Assembly: GCF_900106775.1 (NCBI RefSeq)
Contig: NZ_FNNQ01000019.1
Span: 1-45,622, forward strand
DNA: 45,622 nucleotides
Origin: Marininema mesophilum
GTDB taxonomy: Bacteria; Bacillota; Bacilli; Thermoactinomycetales; DSM-45169
Direction of reading: 5' to 3'
Shown here: positions 41,855 through 45,622 of the stretch, piece by piece
How positions within the stretch are numbered: the first letter of the stretch is position 1
Layout of the letters: each line of letters opens with the position of its first letter
Made by a program: the position numbers and the translations under genes
Notes under the pieces: generated by a model
The model's database searches: none
What the model saw: the letters and a program-made list of their open reading frames with translations, nothing else
Told to the model about the DNA's origin: nothing

Positions 41855-42387
41855 GGATATACCCCCTCAAAATAAAAGCTCTTACTCCTTATGGTATAGA
41901 GAATTTTTGAAGAAGAAAACAGCTATTTTTGTTTAATGATGGCTATGGGTACTCTTAAGTGGAGTGGTAATAATTTTGAGCGATAGATGGGAAAACTTAT
42001 GTTATTCGGATCGTCTTTTTAAACCCCTCGATAAGCAAAAATTTTTGCAATCAAATGAGCTGGCGAATGACGAGTGATATAGGATAAAATAGTAATTTTG
42101 AACATATTTTGGCGTAATTTCTCCGCATAGAGGCTTAGTATGGGGTTCCTAATTCTTTTATAAGTAATTTATTATTTTTATATTACATGTTAGAATCGTT
42201 TAGTCCAGGGTTGTGGGTGTAAATAATCAGGTTTTACGGGAAGGGTAATAGGGCTTCCTTCGCATTATATGAAGGGAATATAAGCAGATTTATAAGTAAT
42301 GAAGTGGAATATAAGGAAGCTAGTTATTTCCCATATAAGTAGGATCGTGTGACATTCATAGACCTAGCTGGAGAAAGAGGGGTAGCG
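41855..42387. other. Long gap between glcD and the OPT gene with TATAAG repeats
   Basis: No gene seen. TATAAG occurs at 42159, 42279, 42291, 42310 and 42334 (plus strand). A 12-nt direct repeat TTTATAAGTAAT is at 42157-42168 and 42289-42300; a 10-nt repeat GGAATATAAG at 42275-42284 and 42306-42315; and CCTTC/GAAGG at about 42257-42275. These may be regulator sites for the divergent glcD or OPT genes, or AT-rich noise. Confidence 0.45.
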
Positions 42388-44304
42388 ATGAGTAGTGATA
42401 AACAGAACACGCGGCAGACGGGGTTTGTCCCTTATGTTTCTGCGGATAAGACGTTGCCGGAATTAACATGGATCGCTTGTGTGTTAGGAATTGTGTTAGC
42501 GGTGGTTTTTGGTGCGGCTAATGCCTACTTAGGTTTAAAAATCGGACTGACTGTATCCGCCTCCATCCCTGCGGCAGTTATTTCAATGGGGATTTTACGA
42601 GGGATCTTTCGTCGGGAGTCCATTTTAGAAAACAACATCGTGCAAACGATAACGACTGCAGGGGAAGCAATTGGTACAGGTGCTGTATTTACTCTCCCTG
42701 CCTTGTTTCTATGGGATCTGAACCCGAGTCAAGCGATGATTGCATTTATTGTATTGACAGGTGGATTTCTTGGGGTATTTATGATGATTCCCCTCCGTCG
42801 ATTGCTAATCGTCAATGAGCATGAAACACTTCCATACCCAGAAGGAACGGCATGTGCTGAAGTGCTCAAAAGTGGTGAAACTGGGGGCAAAAATGCACGT
42901 TTGATCGCTGTAGGTTTCTTAGTAGGCGGATTGGTTAAAGCGCTGGGCGATGGATTTATGCTCTTTAAAACGGAGATCGAAACCCAGATTGGTAAGTTTA
43001 AAAACGCAGTGATTGGACTAGATACCTTCCCTGCGTTGTTAGGAGTTGGCTATATCATCGGCCCTCGTATCGCTGGCCAGATGATGGCGGGTGGACTTCT
43101 TGCTTGGGTAGTATTTATTCCTTTGATTAGTTTTTTTGGAGCGGGCACGGGTCAGACGATCTTCCCTGCTGAAGCACCCATTGCGAAGTTGGATGCCTGG
43201 GGAATCTGGAAGGGATATATCACTTATATCGGTGCAGGTGCAGTGGCTGTCGCTGGGTTGATCACGATGGTGAAGACCTTACCTACGCTGGTTACCTCCA
43301 TTGGTGAAACCATGCGCAGTGCACGTAAAAACAAACAAGGAGGACAAGGACTAGCACGGACGGATCGGGATATCCCGATGAAATGGGTTGGGATTGGTGT
43401 ATTAGTTGTTGTTTTAATTCTCGCTTTTACGCCTCTTACCAATGTAGGAGTGATTGGTGCTCTTTCCATCGCAGTCTTTGGGTTTCTTTTTGTTGCGGTT
43501 TCTTCCCGGATTGTTGGGATCGTAGGTAGTTCTTCATCTCCTGTATCGGGGATGACGATTGCGACCATTCTGATCGTCACTTTTATTTTCAAAGCGACTG
43601 GCATGAGTGGAATGCATGGGATGATGGCCGCCTTGATTATAGGAGCTGTCGTTTGTACAGCCTTGGCGGTTTCAGGAGATATCTCACAGGATTTAAAAAC
43701 AGGTCATCTTGTTGGTGGAACACCATGGAAACAACAGATCGCTATGATGATCGGTGTGGTGGCGTCTGGTTTAGTGATCGGTATGGTATTGGTGATATTA
43801 AACCAAGCCTATGGAGTGGGTTCCAAAGAATTGCTTGCTCCGAAAGCCGTGTTAATGAAAACAATCATTGAAGGCATTATGAAAGGTGACCTTCCCTGGG
43901 ACCTCATCTTTATTGGTGCAGGAATTGCGATTGTGATTGAATTTCTTGGTTTGAACTCATTGGTTGTAGCTGTAGGCGTCTACTTGCCCATCCATGTGAG
44001 TACTCCGATAGTAGTAGGTGGAGCGATTCGGTGGCTTATCGATCTCTTCTCGAAGGAGGAGGGTGTTCGGAAACTACGTAACGATGCAGGTGTTCTCTTT
44101 GCTTCGGGACTGATCGCTGGTGAATCCTTGATTGGTGTTGTGATCGCGATTTTGATTGTAGGTGGTGTCTCTATCCCAACCACGCCATTGAATGAAAATA
44201 TGTGGGTTTCCCTTGGTGTTTTCCTCCTAGTAGGGATTCTCCTATGGTGGATCGCTCATCGAGCATCTAATGAACGGACCAAAGCTGATACTGGGTCCAA
44301 ATAA
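42388..44304 (+). CDS. OPT-family oligopeptide transporter
   Basis: 638 residues from ATG 42388 (GAGGGG 5 nt before it); an upstream GTG 42349 would add 13. About 16 membrane helices. It contains NAYLGLKIGLTVSASIPAAV, ENNIVQTITTAGEAIGTGAVF, and ETLPYPEGTACAEVLKSGE, all typical of the YSL/OPT superfamily. OPT transporters move small peptides or metal chelates. The next gene is a PqqD-like protein, a pairing that hints at transport of a modified peptide. Confidence 0.92.
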   Translation: MSSDKQNTRQTGFVPYVSADKTLPELTWIACVLGIVLAVVFGAANAYLGLKIGLTVSASIPAAVISMGILRGIFRRESILENNIVQTITTAGEAIGTGAVFTLPALFLWDLNPSQAMIAFIVLTGGFLGVFMMIPLRRLLIVNEHETLPYPEGTACAEVLKSGETGGKNARLIAVGFLVGGLVKALGDGFMLFKTEIETQIGKFKNAVIGLDTFPALLGVGYIIGPRIAGQMMAGGLLAWVVFIPLISFFGAGTGQTIFPAEAPIAKLDAWGIWKGYITYIGAGAVAVAGLITMVKTLPTLVTSIGETMRSARKNKQGGQGLARTDRDIPMKWVGIGVLVVVLILAFTPLTNVGVIGALSIAVFGFLFVAVSSRIVGIVGSSSSPVSGMTIATILIVTFIFKATGMSGMHGMMAALIIGAVVCTALAVSGDISQDLKTGHLVGGTPWKQQIAMMIGVVASGLVIGMVLVILNQAYGVGSKELLAPKAVLMKTIIEGIMKGDLPWDLIFIGAGIAIVIEFLGLNSLVVAVGVYLPIHVSTPIVVGGAIRWLIDLFSKEEGVRKLRNDAGVLFASGLIAGESLIGVVIAILIVGGVSIPTTPLNENMWVSLGVFLLVGILLWWIAHRASNERTKADTGSK

Positions 44305-44322
44305 TGATGGCGGTGATGGTGG

Positions 44323-44691
44323 ATGTTTGGCAAAAGGAAAGAAAAAAATATGCTTACGATGGCACCTATTCTCAAAGAACAGTTTCAACTTGAAAAGAAG
44401 GGGGAAGCCGGGGAGGATGTTTCTACGCTGATTATCCCTCGAACAGGGTGGCTAGAACGGTTATCCATCCGATGGTTAAAACAGCCTACAGCCATTCGTG
44501 TTCAGCTGGATGTGATCGGAAGTTTTGTCTTATCGCGATGCACTGGGAAAATGACTGTAGAGGATCTAGCCAATGCCTTGGAAGAACAATTTGGTGAAAA
44601 GGCAGAGCCCGTTCTCCCGCGATTAGTGAAGTACCTAGAAATAATAGAGAGCAATGGCTGGATCCGCATGAGAAGTACCGAAACAGAATGA
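44323..44691 (+). CDS. PqqD-family peptide-binding (RiPP-recognition-like) protein
   Basis: 122 residues. The PqqD pattern LDVIGSFVLSRCTGKMTVEDLANALEEQFG (about residues 63-92) and a winged-helix C-terminal part suggest the RiPP-recognition-element fold, which presents precursor peptides to maturation enzymes. No radical-SAM or precursor peptide gene is seen in the window. It starts 18 bp after the OPT stop, so the two are probably one operon. The start could also be ATG 44350. Confidence 0.8.
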   Translation: MFGKRKEKNMLTMAPILKEQFQLEKKGEAGEDVSTLIIPRTGWLERLSIRWLKQPTAIRVQLDVIGSFVLSRCTGKMTVEDLANALEEQFGEKAEPVLPRLVKYLEIIESNGWIRMRSTETE

Positions 44692-44787
44692 AGGATATGT
44701 AAAGCTCCATGCAGATTTGATATGATCCTCTCCAAGATAAACAGTAAGAAGCAAGCCCCCCTTGCTTATCTTTGCAGGGGATACCCG

Positions 44788-44835
44788 TATAAGCAATCTG
44801 GGCCCGGTAAATCCACCGGGCCCAGATTGCTTATA
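44788..44835. repeat. Perfect 21-bp inverted repeat at the IS junction
   Basis: 44788-44808 and 44815-44835 are exact reverse complements around the loop AAATCC. The arm begins TATAAGCAATCTGGG. No T-run follows on the plus strand; the IS homology begins at 44831, inside the last five bases of the right arm. It is probably the terminator of the pqqD unit, into whose foot the IS inserted. Confidence 0.85.
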
Positions 44836-45622
44836 GATTACGAGCGGGAAAACCCAGCCCTTCAGGGTTGGGATGAAAGCGAGCGTCAGACGAGAGAGGG
44901 GTGATCTTCCCTCTCGCAAGGCTGACAATCCCCGTATATAATTAGATAAAGGGGAGGTAAACCCATGCACAAAGCGTTTAAATTTCGCTTGTATCCAACA
45001 AAGGAACAAACCATTCTCATCCATAAATCCATTGGATGTAGTCGTTTCACATTTAATCACTTTCTAGCCAGATGGAACGAATCCTATGACAGCACAGGAA
45101 AAGGTCTGACCTATGGAACCTGTTCTGCCCAACTGACTGCCTTAAAAAAAGAGATCGATTGGCTACGGGAAGTCGATTCTACTTCGCTTCAAAATACCTT
45201 GAAACACCTAGCAGATTCCTTCTCTCGCTTCTTCAAAAAGCAAAATGACCGTCCTCGCTTTAAAAGTAAACGAAACCGTGTCCAATCCTACACCAGTCAA
45301 TGTAACCATCCGAAAAAGGGAAAGGCCACCATCGAGGTGATAGCCAATCGGATCCGGCTCCCAAAACTCGGATGGGTGAAGGTTGCCAAATCCCGTGAAG
45401 TAGAGGGACGGATTCTTTCTGCAACTATCCGGCGTAATCCCACGGGGAAGTACTTTGTATCGGTGTTGATTTGGGGCTGAAAGACTTTGCGATTCTAACG
45501 GACGGAACCCAAGTAAAACCGTCTCGCTATTTCCGCCAGTACGAAAAGAAGCTAGCCAAAGCACAGCGCATCATGAGCCAACGAACCAAAGGCGGTTCCA
45601 ATTGGCACAAAGCACGGATCAA
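44831..45622 (+). mobile_element. Right-edge IS200/IS605-family (tnpB-type) element, 5' part
   Basis: The left end starts TTATAGATTACGAG and matches the inverse of 1-227. Subterminal hairpin CCCAGCCC/GGGTTGGG at 44853-44872 and GAGAGGG/CCCTCTC at about 44894-44918. The tnpB gene begins at 44965. The right end is beyond the window. Confidence 0.85.
44965..45622 (+). pseudogene. tnpB: tnpB, frameshifted by an internal deletion
   Basis: ATG 44965 follows GGGGAGG. The N-terminal half (MHKAFKFRLYPTKEQ..., SRFTFNHFLARWNE, FKSKRNRVQSYTSQ) is intact for about 169 residues, up to KYFVSVL, then reads IWG-stop at 45480. In another frame from 45465 the family continues at once with VDLGLKDFAILTDGT, the RuvC-I motif with its catalytic Asp, through YEKKLAKAQRIMSQRTKG to the window end. 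In intact relatives a linker of roughly 15-20 residues separates VSVL from the DLG motif, so a small deletion that also shifted the frame is inferred. Not likely to make a working TnpB. Confidence 0.8.

Noticed and set aside
1..45622. Composite transposon carrying 45 kb between inverted tnpB elements
   Set aside because: The interval is housekeeping chromosome (rpsD, ccpA, tyrS), and single-strand IS605-type elements do not form such composites in the usual way.
1..45622. CRISPR array, prophage, rRNA or tRNA genes
   Set aside because: No regular repeat-spacer pattern, phage structural genes or tRNA-like cloverleafs were seen on reading.

Overview
The window reads as chromosomal DNA of an endospore-forming, low-to-mid G+C Firmicute. 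A Bacillales relative such as the Thermoactinomycetaceae fits best, but that family name is inferred from protein style and gene order. Strong GGAGG-type ribosome sites, frequent GTG/TTG starts, a tyrosine T-box, CcpA, RNase J, an AcuC/AcsA pair and a YheC/D-type spore-coat ATP-grasp protein all point this way. The order ytxG-ytxH ... aroA-ccpA ... acuC<->acsA ... tyrS-rpsD matches, from memory, a conserved Bacillus block. Here it is interrupted by an EamA transporter, an ECF sigma/anti-sigma pair, RNase J, RF3 and a class A PBP.

Layout. 1-430: 5' end of an IS605/IS1341-type tnpB element (minus strand) inserted in a decayed MFS transporter gene. 435-3055: NagZ-type glycosidase, then YtxG-like and YtxH-like envelope proteins. 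3187-5118: small EamA transporter, ECF sigma factor and zinc-finger anti-sigma factor. 5251-7588: aroA(aroG) and ccpA. 7711-11278: RNase J (minus) divergent from RF3. 11547-15495: acuC with a small upstream ORF (minus), divergent from acsA, then a GNAT acetyltransferase. 15516-20437: PBP (minus), T-box-tyrS (plus), rpsD with a long leader (minus). 21015-24935: YheC/D-like protein, methionine aminopeptidase, lipoprotein, histidine phosphatase, PAP2 phosphatase. 25259-29074: copA-csoR copper locus and trhO. 29253-38862: two paralogous HTH-TPR regulators flanking sfsA, a fatty-acid hydroxylase, an ABC-F gene with an attenuator-like leader, two 48-aa small proteins, an NhaC antiporter and a subtilase. 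39126-41854: glcD-glcF (minus). 42388-44691: OPT transporter and PqqD-family protein. 44788-45622: a perfect hairpin abutting a second tnpB element whose ORF is broken.

How the genes connect. CcpA is encoded here, and a close match to a CcpA cre site lies just downstream of the acsA promoter, so acetate activation is probably under carbon control. A second cre-like palindrome lies upstream of the ABC-F leader. CopA and CsoR form a self-regulating copper unit with a recognisable CsoR operator. TyrS and S4 each have an RNA leader for autoregulation. GlcD/GlcF would feed glycolate or lactate electrons into metabolism.

Most unusual points: (a) a 42-codon ORF plus intrinsic terminator directly upstream of the ABC-F gene, arranged like ribosome-mediated attenuators of antibiotic-resistance ABC-F genes; (b) inverted tnpB elements at both edges that share a TTATA junction, one of them inserted at the foot of a 21-bp perfect hairpin; (c) an MFS remnant and a second, previously unmarked, frame-broken gene; (d) a 48-nt perfect palindrome ending the anti-sigma gene. 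No tRNA, rRNA, CRISPR array or prophage was seen.
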